Below are positions 8,046 through 17,043 of a DNA stretch of 64,000 nucleotides, one piece after another. The notes below the pieces were generated by a model. That model was not told where the DNA came from. It was given only the letters and a program-made list of their open reading frames with translations, and searched no databases. The stretch spans positions 723,348 to 787,347 of the forward strand of contig NC_017946.1 in NCBI RefSeq assembly GCF_000263735.1, written 5' to 3'. This DNA comes from Pyrococcus sp. ST04 (GTDB taxonomy: Archaea; Methanobacteriota_B; Thermococci; Thermococcales; Thermococcaceae). The position numbers and the translations under genes were made by a program. Each line of letters starts with the position of its first letter. The stretch's first letter is position 1.

Positions 8046-9173
8046 TCACTCTATGGGCTCAAATCTATCCTTAAGTTTCTCTAGAACTCCTGGTAGTGTA
8101 GTGTACTCCATCTCCTCAAGAGGTAGCCTGTGTGGCTCGAATGGCCCGTGTCTCCTCATGTAATCAGTGATCTCGAGGGCCTTTTGTCTTGCCCACTCGA
8201 ATGCTGGGTCATCGAACAAGTCAACTGGACCTATGAGCTTTCCTTCTGGGCTTATCTGCCATCCTAGGGCTACAGCTCTTGGTGGGCCGTCAAACCTTGT
8301 TGGGGTCGCGTACTTGAGTGGAACTGGCATTAGTGGTCCGTTGTGCGAGCCTCTCATCCATCCACTCACTAGGTGTGGGAATGCAAAGGGCTCCAGAACT
8401 TCACCCAATGCAGGTAGTCCACTCTGGGCTCTAACTATTGCCACGGGATCGTCCTTACCCACGTATTCTCCTGCAACTTCATAGAGCTTTTCTGTTGAAA
8501 CAACTGCAACTGGCTCATCCTTTGGAATTGGGTGGCCCTCTTTTGGATAGACTCTCTTTATAACGTACCTAGACTTTGCTCCGATTAGGGCTAGGATGTC
8601 GTACATTTCTTCCGGTGAGTTCATTATTACCTTCTTGTGCTCTAATATGTCCCATATCTCAAACCTGAATCCCATGTGCATCTTTGGATCAATAACGAGT
8701 CCTGCAGTGTTGAATGGGTCTGCGAACATTCTGAAGATTGGCAGGTTGAATGCTCCAGGCTCTGTCTTGTCGAGGTGGAATGTAACTATTGGCTCACTCT
8801 TTCTTAGAGTTATTTCCATCTCCGCAACGCTTGGACCGAGTCCCCTGACGTTTCCGCTGAATGCGTCCTTGAGTAGGTCTTGGCCTGCTCCATACAGGCC
8901 GAGCTCTTTGGCAACTTCGGTTGCCTTCTTAAAGGCTTCCCATGCAAGACCGTGTATTTCTGAGTTGTCTACTCCTTTCTTATGAGTCATTATGAGCTGA
9001 AGGTCATCTCCAGCATACGTTACGTAGAAGTCTATAAGCGTTCCTGCCTTTTGAGCTTCGCTAAGAACCTCCTTAGCCTTCTCGATTAAGGCTGGGTGGA
9101 CTCTGGAGTGGCCTGGCCAGCCACCGACATCCGCTTTTATAACGCTAATGGTTATCTTCTCTCCTACTGCCAT
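8046..9173 (-). CDS. Fructose-1,6-bisphosphate aldolase/phosphatase (class V FBPase)
   Basis: 375 residues, the standard length of the archaeal bifunctional enzyme, which condenses triose phosphates and dephosphorylates fructose 1,6-bisphosphate to drive gluconeogenesis. The start at 9173 (MAVGEKITISVIKADVGGWPGH) is chosen over the upstream ATG at 9194 because GGAGGTGAT lies just before it. Conserved elements include the metal-binding N-terminus (KADVGGWPGHSRVHP), YAGDDLQLIMTH and the C-terminal SGWMRGSHNGPLMPV. The promoter region holds a near match to the Thermococcales glycolytic motif upstream of the TATA box, the position used for activation of gluconeogenic genes. Confidence 0.96.
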   Translation of the reverse strand: MAVGEKITISVIKADVGGWPGHSRVHPALIEKAKEVLSEAQKAGTLIDFYVTYAGDDLQLIMTHKKGVDNSEIHGLAWEAFKKATEVAKELGLYGAGQDLLKDAFSGNVRGLGPSVAEMEITLRKSEPIVTFHLDKTEPGAFNLPIFRMFADPFNTAGLVIDPKMHMGFRFEIWDILEHKKVIMNSPEEMYDILALIGAKSRYVIKRVYPKEGHPIPKDEPVAVVSTEKLYEVAGEYVGKDDPVAIVRAQSGLPALGEVLEPFAFPHLVSGWMRGSHNGPLMPVPLKYATPTRFDGPPRAVALGWQISPEGKLIGPVDLFDDPAFEWARQKALEITDYMRRHGPFEPHRLPLEEMEYTTLPGVLEKLKDRFEPIE

Positions 9174-9221
9174 GGTATCACCTCCAGTGAACAAATCCGT
9201 TTAACATTAAATTTACATCTT

Positions 9222-9266
9222 CTTAAAAAATTTTGCCTTGTTTAATGGTTATCACTGAAAATGATA
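9222..9266 (-). promoter_or_regulatory. FBPase promoter with Thermococcales glycolytic motif
   Basis: On the minus strand the TATA region is GGCAAAATTTTTTAAG (9222-9237). Upstream of it, 9250-9266 reads TATCAC-TGAAA-ATGATA on the plus strand, one base off the palindrome TATCAC-N5-GTGATA. That motif is bound by Tgr in Thermococcus and TrmBL1 in P. furiosus (established knowledge). Location upstream of the TATA box fits activation under gluconeogenic conditions. Confidence 0.7.
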
Positions 9267-9400
9267 AATAATCACCAGGAGTTTTTCTTTGTATTTGTAA
9301 AGAAAACTTGATAATTTTTCGTGAAGTTTTTGAGTTTACAAACCCTCTTTACCCAAGATACACTTAAATTAGGGTGCCCAAATATTTTATGGTGGTAAAA

Positions 9401-10186
9401 ATGCTTGTTGGAATGGCAATAATGCCTCATGGAAATGAGGCTGTTTACCCTCCAGATGATGAGACCAGAAGATTACATGAGAATCTGAAGAGAATTGGGC
9501 AGGAACTGGAAGGTGCCGATACCTATGTTTTGATAACCCCTCATAACGTAAGAATAAGAGAGCACATAGGAATAATAATGGCCGAACATTTGATCCCTTG
9601 GCTTCCTTTTAATGACGTTAAAATTCCTGTGGAAGAAGAGTATAGAACGAATAGGAGACTTGCCCTTGAAATATTCCACGGGGCTAGAACAGGATTTCCA
9701 GTTGTCGATATAAACTTCGCAACGTACTCTGGGAGATATTCGAGGTTTCCTCTAACATGGGGGGAGATAATTCCCCTATACTTCCTTAGAAAGAAGGACC
9801 TTGTTCTAATAACCCCTGCTAAACTTCCCAAGGAAAAGCTTATTGAGTTTGGGAGATTCTTAGCAGTTCTTCTTGAAAAATGGAACGAAAAAGTAGCTAT
9901 AATAGTAAGTGCTGACCACGGCCACGCTCATAGGGAAGATGGACCCTATGGATACGCTGAAGAATCTAAAGAGTACGATAGAAGAGTTGTAGAGATGCTT
10001 AAAAAAGGAGATCTTAGGGAACTTTTAGAGTTTGAAGATGAGTTTATAGATAGAGCGAAGCCCGACAGTTACTGGTCCTTTCTTATGGCCTTAGGGGTCT
10101 TAGAAGAATTTGAGATGGAGCCTTCCCTAGTTTCATATGCCTGTCCAACATACTACGGAATGGCATCGGCCCTGTTCAGAAGGTAG
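9401..10186 (+). CDS. Class III extradiol dioxygenase-like (LigB family) protein
   Basis: 261 residues from the ATG at 9401, preceded by GGTGG; an in-frame start at 9374 would add nine residues. The fold family is LigB/extradiol ring-cleavage dioxygenase, with candidate metal ligands His in IMPHGNE, His in LITPHNV and the SADHGHAH segment late in the protein. In archaea without aromatic ring degradation the substrate is unknown; related families include MEMO-like proteins and DOPA dioxygenases. The gene is followed, convergently and with 11 bp overlap, by the DUF763 gene. Function beyond the fold is not claimed. Confidence 0.75.
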   Translation: MLVGMAIMPHGNEAVYPPDDETRRLHENLKRIGQELEGADTYVLITPHNVRIREHIGIIMAEHLIPWLPFNDVKIPVEEEYRTNRRLALEIFHGARTGFPVVDINFATYSGRYSRFPLTWGEIIPLYFLRKKDLVLITPAKLPKEKLIEFGRFLAVLLEKWNEKVAIIVSADHGHAHREDGPYGYAEESKEYDRRVVEMLKKGDLRELLEFEDEFIDRAKPDSYWSFLMALGVLEEFEMEPSLVSYACPTYYGMASALFRR

Positions 10187-11312
10187 GAACTTTTTCCTCC
10201 TCTGGGAATCTCCAATTCTCGGTAATTCTTTTTACTCTCTTCAGTATTTCCCTGTTTCCAGTTTCGGAGAGTCTACTTAGGAACTCTATCAGATCATCGT
10301 AGGTTCCCTTCTCAACTCTGAAGGGAATTCTGTCTTTACCACCAACCGCATAGGCGAACTTGAATGGATCTATGGGGTGCGTAACTGGATCTCTCCAACT
10401 CGGCTTTACGTCGTATATTAGCTCTGCAACTAGAGCAAGACCCCTTAACGTTCCTGGACCGAGGCCTTTTATAAGGAGGAAGCTTTCATAGTCCTCTACA
10501 GCCATCTCTTTTACAAACTCTAGTGCTCTAATGTTCAACTCAATTTTTCCGAGGCTCTCATATCTCCTCACAACTTTAACCACATCGACATCCCTTGGTT
10601 TGTAGAATACAATATAACCCTTTGTCATTGCCTTTATAGTCTCTAGATCTCTTACAACCTTCTTCCCTTCTTGAGCGAGGTCAATCAAAGTCTTCTGAAT
10701 TTCTTTCGAATCCTTATCCACGGTGTTAAGGGCAAAATCTCTTTTAACTCCGGCTATCCCCTTGTGTGGATCTACCAGCTCATCGGCGTTGAACCAGTGA
10801 TATCTCCTAGCAAGCTTCTCCCTTTCATTCATACCTTGCTGAACAACTGCCCAGTTACCCTCTTTGTCAACAAAGAATGTGTGATGGTATAACTGATATC
10901 CTGCTTGAAGGGCCACCGAATCAACTTTAGCAACAAGCCTCGATTTCCTTATGTATTCCTCCGGATCTATGTCGAATTCCTTAGCTATCATCCTGAGCTC
11001 ATCTGGAGTTTTTCTACTCTTTCCTCCTTTTCCCCCAGCAACCCTTATTCCGAGGTCGAGCTTGTTTAGAACTTCCTTTAATATTCCCGTCGTTACTGTG
11101 GTACTCCCTGAAGAGTCCCAATCCATACCAATTAAATTGTTGAACGCTTGAAACCATATTGGGTCCGAGATCCTCTCGAGGGCACCTTTAGTTCCGTATT
11201 CTTCTATCAATATCTTAAGAACTATCTCGGCTAATCTCTTCATCCTAAGTGCAAGCCAATGGGGAACATGGCCCGTGTGAAGTGGTAACTCTGCAACGCC
11301 TGTTCTCATCAT
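10176..11312 (-). CDS. DUF763 family protein with helix-hairpin-helix motif
   Basis: 378 residues, typical for DUF763, a family common in hyperthermophiles and of unknown function. The N-terminus MMRTGVAELPLHTGHVPHWL and the block GIRVAGGKGGKSRKTPDEL are recognisable. Near residue 280 a helix-hairpin-helix-like motif is seen (LLIKGLGPGTLRGLALVAEL), suggesting contact with nucleic acid, so a DNA or RNA metabolism role is an inference. The promoter (TTTAAAT around 11327-11338) appears shared with the divergent small regulator gene. Confidence 0.85.
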   Translation of the reverse strand: MMRTGVAELPLHTGHVPHWLALRMKRLAEIVLKILIEEYGTKGALERISDPIWFQAFNNLIGMDWDSSGSTTVTTGILKEVLNKLDLGIRVAGGKGGKSRKTPDELRMIAKEFDIDPEEYIRKSRLVAKVDSVALQAGYQLYHHTFFVDKEGNWAVVQQGMNEREKLARRYHWFNADELVDPHKGIAGVKRDFALNTVDKDSKEIQKTLIDLAQEGKKVVRDLETIKAMTKGYIVFYKPRDVDVVKVVRRYESLGKIELNIRALEFVKEMAVEDYESFLLIKGLGPGTLRGLALVAELIYDVKPSWRDPVTHPIDPFKFAYAVGGKDRIPFRVEKGTYDDLIEFLSRLSETGNREILKRVKRITENWRFPEEEKVPTF

Positions 11313-11357
11313 AAAGTATTAAACCCGATTATTTAAATCCATTATCGAGGGAAACTT

Positions 11358-11648
11358 ATGGCTAGAAGAGAGAAAATAATAGAGCTTTTGCTCGAGAGGG
11401 ACTATAGTGTAAGCGAACTTGCGAGAATTCTTGATATGAGAGGAAAAGGGGCAAAAAAGGCGATTCTAAACGACCTTAAAGTAATAGCAAGGATAGCAAA
11501 GAGAGAGGGGATGGTTCTCCTTATAAAGCCTGCCCAGTGCAGAAAGTGCGGATTCGTTTTTAGACCGGAGATAAACATTCCTTCCCGATGTCCTAGATGC
11601 AAGAGTGAGTGGATAGAGGAGCCAAGGTTTAAACTTGAAAGAACTTGA
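11358..11648 (+). CDS. Small HTH/zinc-ribbon protein (predicted regulator)
   Basis: 96 residues. The N-terminal half is a winged-helix-like HTH (IIELLLERDYSVSELARILDMRGKGAKKAILNDL) and the C-terminal half a zinc ribbon with CRKCGF and CPRCKS. This matches an archaeal family of predicted transcriptional regulators containing an HTH and a Zn ribbon (COG3357-like). The ATG at 11358 follows a TATA element (ATTATTTAAATCC) by about 20-25 bp, so the transcript is probably leaderless. It is divergent from the DUF763 gene. Confidence 0.8.
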   Translation: MARREKIIELLLERDYSVSELARILDMRGKGAKKAILNDLKVIARIAKREGMVLLIKPAQCRKCGFVFRPEINIPSRCPRCKSEWIEEPRFKLERT

Positions 11649-11674
11649 TCTCTCCATCTTGGTGCGTGAAGCTT

Positions 11675-12043
11675 TCAGAAATGTGATTCAAGTCTTTCAC
11701 TAACAATTTTCAGCAAGGGAGCTAATGCTCTTCCAATCGCTTCCTTCTTCTTAGAAAAGTCAAGGACGTCATTGGTGAGATTTTCCTTTATTATCTCAAC
11801 AGCTTCCCTCTCAGTTATTAATCCCTTAAGCCATGCTTCTGCAATTAGTGCCTCGGCATAGTCTCCCTTTGCATGCTTGTCCATTCTTCTAAGCCCCTTG
11901 GATAATCCTGCAATGTCAAGGGCTATGGCAAGTGAAGCATTTGGCACCCTATCTCCAGTTGGTCTTCCTAAAAATTCCGTAAGGGCAAGGGAATATAGAA
12001 AATTTATCAAGGAGTCCCCAAACTTTGCAAGTCCCTTGTCCAT
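11675..12043 (-). CDS. Ribonuclease III-like family protein
   Basis: 122 residues. The segment [25 protein letters not shown] resembles the RNase III signature helix region, and the length matches the small archaeal RNase III-fold family (Pfam Ribonucleas_3_2, by memory). There is no double-stranded-RNA-binding domain. Acidic residues at the expected places (FGDS, and DYAEA further on) could bind metal, but catalysis is not shown. The gene follows the alcohol dehydrogenase gene with a 1-bp gap and is probably co-transcribed with it. Confidence 0.65.
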   Translation of the reverse strand: MDKGLAKFGDSLINFLYSLALTEFLGRPTGDRVPNASLAIALDIAGLSKGLRRMDKHAKGDYAEALIAEAWLKGLITEREAVEIIKENLTNDVLDFSKKKEAIGRALAPLLKIVSERLESHF

Positions 12044-12044
12044 T

Positions 12045-13175
12045 TCACTCTCCTCTAAAGGCCTTCAAATAAATTTCTTTAATCTCCTCAACACTCGGCT
12101 CAACTGGGTTGAATGCTACCAACGGGTCTTCATAAGCCTTTCTTGCCATCTCGGGTAACCTCTCCATGAACTCGTCCTCGTCTACTAGGTCTGAAAGTCT
12201 AGGAACACCAAGTCTCTCATTGAGGTCAACTATCTTCAGGTAGAGCTCTTCTACATCTTTTAATCCAAGTTCCCTAGCTAAGCTATCGTACCTTTCAGGG
12301 GCCTTCTTAACGTTGAACTCCATAACATATGGGAGAAGTATTGCGTTGATTAAACCGTGTGGCCCTATCCATGCGGCCTTGTGGCTCATTGCGTGAACTA
12401 AACCAAGCCTTCCGTTTAGAAATGCTATTCCAGCCATTGTAGCTGCATAGTGAACCATTTCCCTAGCCTCCGAGTCTCCCTCGACACTCTTCTCGAGGTA
12501 TTCGAAGATTATCTTTGCCGCCCTTAGAGCATAGGCATCACTGAATGGTGTTGCTACCTTTGAAACATAGGCCTCTATTGCGTGAACAAGAACATCTAAC
12601 CCCGAGTTTCTTGCGACTTCTTTTGGCATATTCTCTGGAAGCCTTGGGTCAAGAATAGCGTAGTCAGGACATAAGTCTGGGCTAACTATAGTGTACTTTG
12701 TCCCTCCTTTCTTTATTACGCTTGCAGCTGAGACCTCGCTCCCCGCACCGCTTGTTGAGGGGATGGCAATGAACTTGCTCTTAAGCTTTGGAAGCGGATT
12801 TACCTTTTGGAACCTGCTGAACACAGCAACGTTATCGAAGTCAAGATCAGGAACGTCATAGAAAACCTTTACAGCTTTTGCAACATCTATTACACTTCCC
12901 CCACCTATTGCAATGAAAGTGTCGGGTTTGAACTCTCTGACCTTTGGGAGAATTTCTTCAACATTTTCAATCGTTGGCTCGGGAGGAACGCCGACTATTG
13001 TTTCATACACTCCACCAGCATTCTCAATATTGTTTATGACCTCCTTAAGGAATCCAAGCTTCTCCATTGACTTTGAAGAAAATACTATGACTCTCTCGTT
13101 TTCTGATATCAATTTTGAGATGTTACTTAGCGATCCTCTTCCAAGAAATATTGTTGTTTTGAGGAAAAATCTCAT
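12045..13175 (-). CDS. Iron-containing (family III) alcohol dehydrogenase
   Basis: 376 residues. It shows the nucleotide-binding motif [12 protein letters not shown] and the iron-ligand region of the family: Asp/His in [16 protein letters not shown] and the paired His segments [10 protein letters not shown] and [12 protein letters not shown]. The enzyme interconverts alcohols and aldehydes with NAD(P), and in Pyrococcus such enzymes are thought to dispose of reductant from aldehydes during fermentation. The start overlaps the stop of the upstream zinc-finger gene (ATGA, 13172-13175), so their translation is coupled. The synteny resembles the adhB locus of P. furiosus, from memory. Confidence 0.92.
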   Translation of the reverse strand: MRFFLKTTIFLGRGSLSNISKLISENERVIVFSSKSMEKLGFLKEVINNIENAGGVYETIVGVPPEPTIENVEEILPKVREFKPDTFIAIGGGSVIDVAKAVKVFYDVPDLDFDNVAVFSRFQKVNPLPKLKSKFIAIPSTSGAGSEVSAASVIKKGGTKYTIVSPDLCPDYAILDPRLPENMPKEVARNSGLDVLVHAIEAYVSKVATPFSDAYALRAAKIIFEYLEKSVEGDSEAREMVHYAATMAGIAFLNGRLGLVHAMSHKAAWIGPHGLINAILLPYVMEFNVKKAPERYDSLARELGLKDVEELYLKIVDLNERLGVPRLSDLVDEDEFMERLPEMARKAYEDPLVAFNPVEPSVEEIKEIYLKAFRGE

Positions 13176-13846
13176 AATCCCTCACCCTCAAAGCTGTCTT
13201 TTATGAAGTCCTTCGCTTCATCACTAAACTTATCCATTGGCACCTCTTTTCCAAACTTATCGTAAACCTTTTTGTCAACGAAGCTTATTTCCAGTATTTC
13301 GTACTTTTCCTCACTCCATTCTTTTATATCCTCTCCGTGAGATTTCATGTGTCTGGCCAAGCTGTCGATGTCAACATACTTTCCGCAGTATTTGCACTTG
13401 TGGAAGGGCCAGAACACATAGTCCCTTCCGTTAACGAGTCCCTGCTTTAGATGCTCAATTAACCTTCCTCCTAGGTAGTCATAGACGTCTTCCTGCCTTA
13501 ACTTTCCATCTTCCTCAACGACTTTGAATCCTGCCCAAACTATATGATCGGCTATATCTTGGACGGTTGGTCTCAGGAACTTTAAGGACATTATAAATGC
13601 CCCATTGTTAACATAAAATGTTCCCTTGCCTGGGATAACTATTATATCCAAAATTCCAGGCTCTTTTTCTTGAGCGAGCTTATCAGCTTCTTCTTTTCCT
13701 CCAGCTATCCTTATCTGGAGCTTCATCCCGCTCTTTTTGTGAACCCCCATTATTGAGTTATCGTCAATTTGCCAGTGAAATTCGTCGATTGTTCGAACTT
13801 TTGCGTAAACTTTCTTTATCTTTTCATCCAGACTCTCAAATTTCAT
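13172..13846 (-). CDS. Uncharacterised protein with C2H2-type zinc finger
   Basis: 224 residues from the ATG at 13846, preceded by GGTGGGTGA; a GTG at 13852 is a less likely start. The N-terminal ~135 residues form an unknown alpha/beta domain (VDIDSL and FYVNNGAFIMSLKFLRPTVQ are landmarks). Around residues 150-175 lies CKYCGKYVDIDSLARHMKSH, a Cys2His2 zinc-finger pattern, rare among archaeal proteins, then an acidic tail. It is the first gene of an apparent three-gene transcript with alcohol dehydrogenase and the RNase III-like protein. Its role is unknown; a DNA, RNA or protein contact through the finger is inference. Confidence 0.78.
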   Translation of the reverse strand: MKFESLDEKIKKVYAKVRTIDEFHWQIDDNSIMGVHKKSGMKLQIRIAGGKEEADKLAQEKEPGILDIIVIPGKGTFYVNNGAFIMSLKFLRPTVQDIADHIVWAGFKVVEEDGKLRQEDVYDYLGGRLIEHLKQGLVNGRDYVFWPFHKCKYCGKYVDIDSLARHMKSHGEDIKEWSEEKYEILEISFVDKKVYDKFGKEVPMDKFSDEAKDFIKDSFEGEGL

Positions 13847-13923
13847 GCTCACCCACCGAAGAGGGATGGAATTGAAAATTAATAAATATTCTCAGAAAAG
13901 CTTTTAAAGAAAAATAGAAGGCT

Positions 13924-15105
13924 CTAGCTTTCTCTTGTTAAGAGCATAAGCACCATTGCAACTAAGTTCATGATGCTGGCATAGAGGAATGCGTGGGTGA
14001 GGGAGTAGTTCTGCCATAGTACCCCAGCAATGACTGATGCTGGGAACACAAAGACTCCAAAGACAGTATGATATGCACCTATTACCGTTCCTTTTTCGAA
14101 CTCCTTGGCTAAATCTGCCATATATGCTCTTGGGATTGTGTCTTCAATTGCGATATAAATCCCATAGAGGATGAAAGCAAGGGCTAACTCATAGATATTC
14201 CTTGCGAATGCAAACGCTAGAGATGCCAAGGCTGCTATTCCAAAACCAGCAGTTATTAGTCTTCTCTTCCCAATATAATCTGAGTAAGCACCGAGGGGAT
14301 ATGCAGAGAGAGCATAAATCAAGTTGAAAAGTGCATAGAATCCTAATCCCTGAACTACTGTGAGACCAAGCTCTTCAGCCTTCCAGAGAGTGAAAGCATA
14401 ACTGTACCTCCCTAAGGCACCTATTGCAACTATGATCAAGAACATTTGAAGATTTCTTGACCTCAATGCAGATATCCCTTTTATTTTCTTTCTAACTTCT
14501 CCACCTTTATCAACAACGAATAGCAGGACTATCAACACTCCTATTAGTCCAGGAAGTGCTGAAATTAGGAAGATTCTTCTGTATGCAGTAACCCTTGGAA
14601 TGTTTGCAAAGAGTGAGATTAACGCTATAGATACTAATGGGCCCGCAACTGCTCCAAGAGTATCCATCATCCTATGAAAGCCAAAAGATTTTCCTGTTTT
14701 TCCTTTTTCGCTAGATTCAGCTATCAGGGCATCTCTGGGAGCAGTTCTTATTCCTTTTCCGATTCTGTCAATTATTCTCAGTCCAACAAACTCCCACCAA
14801 CTACTTATGAAGGCAAGGGATCCCTTAGCAATTGCAGAAAGAGTATATCCGAGAGCAACGAACACCTTCCTCTTCCTGAACTTGTCACTGAAGTACCCGA
14901 ATAGAACTTTGAAGAGTGAGCTCAAACTTTCTATGAGCCCCATTATTGATCCACTCAAAGCTTTCCCTATCCCAAGGATATCTGTTAAGTAAGTTGGAAC
15001 TATTGGCATTATCATTTCACTGCTCATGTCATTAAGAAAGCTGACCAGTCCCAGAAGAAATACATTCCAGCTTATTCCAAATATCTTTCTTTCCTCCCTA
15101 CTCAT
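13924..15105 (-). CDS. Major facilitator superfamily transporter
   Basis: 393 residues and about twelve transmembrane helices. The start at 15105 is preferred because AGGTGAT lies just upstream; a GTG at 15114 adds three residues. MFS features include the loop GYFSDKFRKRKVFVALGYTL (the helix 2-3 motif) and IDRIGKGIRTAPRDALIAESS. The substrate is unknown; drug or metabolite efflux is plausible because the gene overlaps a PadR-type repressor by 8 bp and follows it in one transcript. PadR regulators often control efflux pumps in response to the exported compound (family knowledge). Confidence 0.88.
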   Translation of the reverse strand: MSREERKIFGISWNVFLLGLVSFLNDMSSEMIMPIVPTYLTDILGIGKALSGSIMGLIESLSSLFKVLFGYFSDKFRKRKVFVALGYTLSAIAKGSLAFISSWWEFVGLRIIDRIGKGIRTAPRDALIAESSEKGKTGKSFGFHRMMDTLGAVAGPLVSIALISLFANIPRVTAYRRIFLISALPGLIGVLIVLLFVVDKGGEVRKKIKGISALRSRNLQMFLIIVAIGALGRYSYAFTLWKAEELGLTVVQGLGFYALFNLIYALSAYPLGAYSDYIGKRRLITAGFGIAALASLAFAFARNIYELALAFILYGIYIAIEDTIPRAYMADLAKEFEKGTVIGAYHTVFGVFVFPASVIAGVLWQNYSLTHAFLYASIMNLVAMVLMLLTRES

Positions 15106-15397
15106 CGTTATCACCTAAGATTTCACTACAGAGCTCTCTAACTTTCTTTTTTCCCTCTTCAAGCACTTTAACACCCTCTTCTGTTATCTCATAAATTCTG
15201 ATCCTCTTTCCATTCCTAACCTCCCATCTGCTATGGAGAAGGCCCTCCTCCTCAAGAGAATGGAGCAGGGGATAAATCGTTCCGGGGCTTATGGAGTAGC
15301 CGTGTCTTTCGAGCTCTTTCATAATAAAAGTCCCTGTTATGCCCTCTTTCTTTGCATGGTGAAGTATGTGGAGTGTTAGAAAGTCTCGGTATTTCAT
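15098..15397 (-). CDS. PadR family transcriptional regulator
   Basis: 99 residues from the ATG at 15397 (MKYRDFLTLHILHHAKKEGI). A longer in-frame reading to 15775 lies antisense to hypE and is rejected. The protein has the PadR winged helix: FIMKELERHGYSISPGTIYPLLHSLEEEGLL, then the wing RNGKRIRIYEITEEGVKVL. It forms an operon with the MFS transporter. A perfect 17-bp palindrome just upstream, between its TATA box and start codon, is the likely autoregulatory operator. Confidence 0.92.
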   Translation of the reverse strand: MKYRDFLTLHILHHAKKEGITGTFIMKELERHGYSISPGTIYPLLHSLEEEGLLHSRWEVRNGKRIRIYEITEEGVKVLEEGKKKVRELCSEILGDNDE

Positions 15398-15408
15398 ATC
15401 GAACACCG

Positions 15409-15438
15409 ATATCGAAATTCGATATTGCCTTATAAAGT
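15409..15438 (-). promoter_or_regulatory. padR operator palindrome and TATA box
   Basis: ATATCGAAATTCGATAT (15409-15425) is a perfect 8-8 palindrome with a single central base. A further half-site ATATCGAA lies at 15396-15403, touching the start codon. On the minus strand the TATA box CTTTATAAGG sits just upstream, near 15428-15438, so a bound regulator would block transcription start. Assignment to PadR is inference from position and symmetry. Confidence 0.7.
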
Positions 15439-15482
15439 TTTCTTTATAAGCCCATAAAAAAGAGCATAAGTTGGGGATAGGA

Positions 15483-16493
15483 ATGAAGATAAAGCTTGAA
15501 CATGGTGCCGGAGGAGAGTTAATGGAAGAGTTAATCCGAACGGTAATTCTAAAGAACATAAAGATTAGCTCTGCAGGCGGAATAGGGCTTGAGGCATTGG
15601 ATGATGGGGCTACAATACCACTTGGAGACGAGCATATAGTGTTCACGATAGACGGGCATACAGTCAAGCCGATATTTTTCCCCGGCGGGGATATAGGAAG
15701 ATTAGCGGTTAGCGGGACAGTCAACGATCTTGCCGTAATGGGAGCAAAACCACTAGCTTTGGCAAGCTCTCTCATAATTGGGGAAGGGTTTGAAGTGAGC
15801 GACCTGGAGAGGATATTAAAATCGATGAACGATACAGCTCAAGAAGTTCCTGTTCCGATAATTACAGGTGATACAAAGGTCGTTGAAGATGAAATTGGAA
15901 TATTCGTGATAACAGCGGGAGTTGGGATTACCCAGAGGCCGATAACGGATTCAGGAGCTAAAATTGGAGATCTTGTTCTAGTAAGCGGAACAATTGGAGA
16001 CCATGGAATTGCCCTCATGAGCCACAGGGAAGGGATATCCTTTGAAACAGAACTTAAGAGTGACGTTTCTCCAATATGGGATGTTGTCGAAGCAGTGGCT
16101 AAGGAAATAGGGTGGGAGAATATTCATGCAATGAAGGATCCCACCAGAGGAGGTTTAAGTAACGCCCTTAATGAAATGGCCAGAAAAGCTAACGTTGGAA
16201 TTCTGGTGAGGGAGAACGATATTCCAATAAAACCCGAAGTTAAAGCTGCAAGTGAAATGCTTGGAATAAGTCCCTACGAAGTTGCCAATGAAGGAAAGGT
16301 TGTTATGATAGTCTCCAAGGAGTACGGAGAAGACGCCCTTGAGGCTATGAAAAAGCTTGAAAAGGGAAAAAATGCTGCAATAATTGGAGAAGTAATTAAA
16401 GAGTATCCTGGAAAAGTTATACTCGAGACGGGAATTGGCGGAAAAAGATTCATGGAACCTCCAATTGGAGATCCCGTTCCAAGAGTCTGTTAA
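15483..16493 (+). CDS. hypE: Hydrogenase maturation protein HypE
   Basis: 336 residues from the ATG at 15483; the preceding GGGATAGGA can act as ribosome site. HypE dehydrates the carbamoyl group delivered by HypF on its C-terminal cysteine to a thiocyanate, giving the cyanide ligands of [NiFe]-hydrogenases. The sequence begins with KLEHGAGGELMEELI, contains GDHGIALMSHREG and the AIRS/PurM-type ATP-binding features (DDGATIPLGDEHIVFTIDGH), and ends with PRVC, whose last residue is the essential cysteine. No other hyp gene is near. A TATA box (CTTTATAAG, about 15441-15450) serves it. Confidence 0.96.
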   Translation: MKIKLEHGAGGELMEELIRTVILKNIKISSAGGIGLEALDDGATIPLGDEHIVFTIDGHTVKPIFFPGGDIGRLAVSGTVNDLAVMGAKPLALASSLIIGEGFEVSDLERILKSMNDTAQEVPVPIITGDTKVVEDEIGIFVITAGVGITQRPITDSGAKIGDLVLVSGTIGDHGIALMSHREGISFETELKSDVSPIWDVVEAVAKEIGWENIHAMKDPTRGGLSNALNEMARKANVGILVRENDIPIKPEVKAASEMLGISPYEVANEGKVVMIVSKEYGEDALEAMKKLEKGKNAAIIGEVIKEYPGKVILETGIGGKRFMEPPIGDPVPRVC

Positions 16494-16957
16494 TGCTTCA
16501 ACTTCTTAAAGTTCTTGTCCATCTTTTCCATTTCCCTCCACTGTCTTCCGGGCCAGTAAATCTGTCCACAATTTGTGCACATATAGAACTCGTCGTAGGC
16601 TTCATAAACCTTGGGCGGAACTTTACCAGCTACATCCTCTTTCTTCACTCTAACTATTACTCCATTGCACTTAGGACACCTAGCATTCTCTGGAAACAGT
16701 TCCCCAAATTCAACCCCCTCATCCATAAGTTGCCTTATCTGCTCTTCCAGGGAATTTGACATTATTAGAATAGCCTTTACACCAAGCTTTTTTGCCCTTT
16801 CAACAAGGCCAGAATCCCTCGTCAGAATTATCCTGCCATCTTTTCTTGCTATCTTCACTATTTCTTCATCCTCTTTAATTCCATAGAGTGTATCATAACC
16901 ATAAAGCCTCAGCCACCTTGCGAGTCTTCCAAGCATCATATCTGCTATGAACTTCAT
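16490..16957 (-). CDS. Mut7-C RNase domain protein
   Basis: 155 residues. The N-terminus MKFIADMMLGRLARWLRLYGYDT and ILTRDSGLVERAKKLG match the Mut7-C domain, a PIN-related fold with acidic residues (Asp6, DEEIV, TRDS) that suggest nuclease activity. The C-terminus is a zinc ribbon (CPKCNG and CTNCGQIYWPG). The cellular substrate is unknown. It converges on hypE with 4 bp overlap. Confidence 0.85.
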   Translation of the reverse strand: MKFIADMMLGRLARWLRLYGYDTLYGIKEDEEIVKIARKDGRIILTRDSGLVERAKKLGVKAILIMSNSLEEQIRQLMDEGVEFGELFPENARCPKCNGVIVRVKKEDVAGKVPPKVYEAYDEFYMCTNCGQIYWPGRQWREMEKMDKNFKKLKH

Positions 16958-17043
16958 CGCCCAAATTTTTAGCTTCCCTCTTAAACAGGTTTTCCACCAA
17001 TAAATTTAATTACCTTCATATGTATTTAATTTCAGGTGAGAAG

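Noticed and set aside
15398-15775. Long N-terminal extension of the PadR frame
   Set aside because: It is antisense to hypE, Pro/Ser-rich without family resemblance, and the 99-residue form is a complete PadR protein with its own operator upstream.
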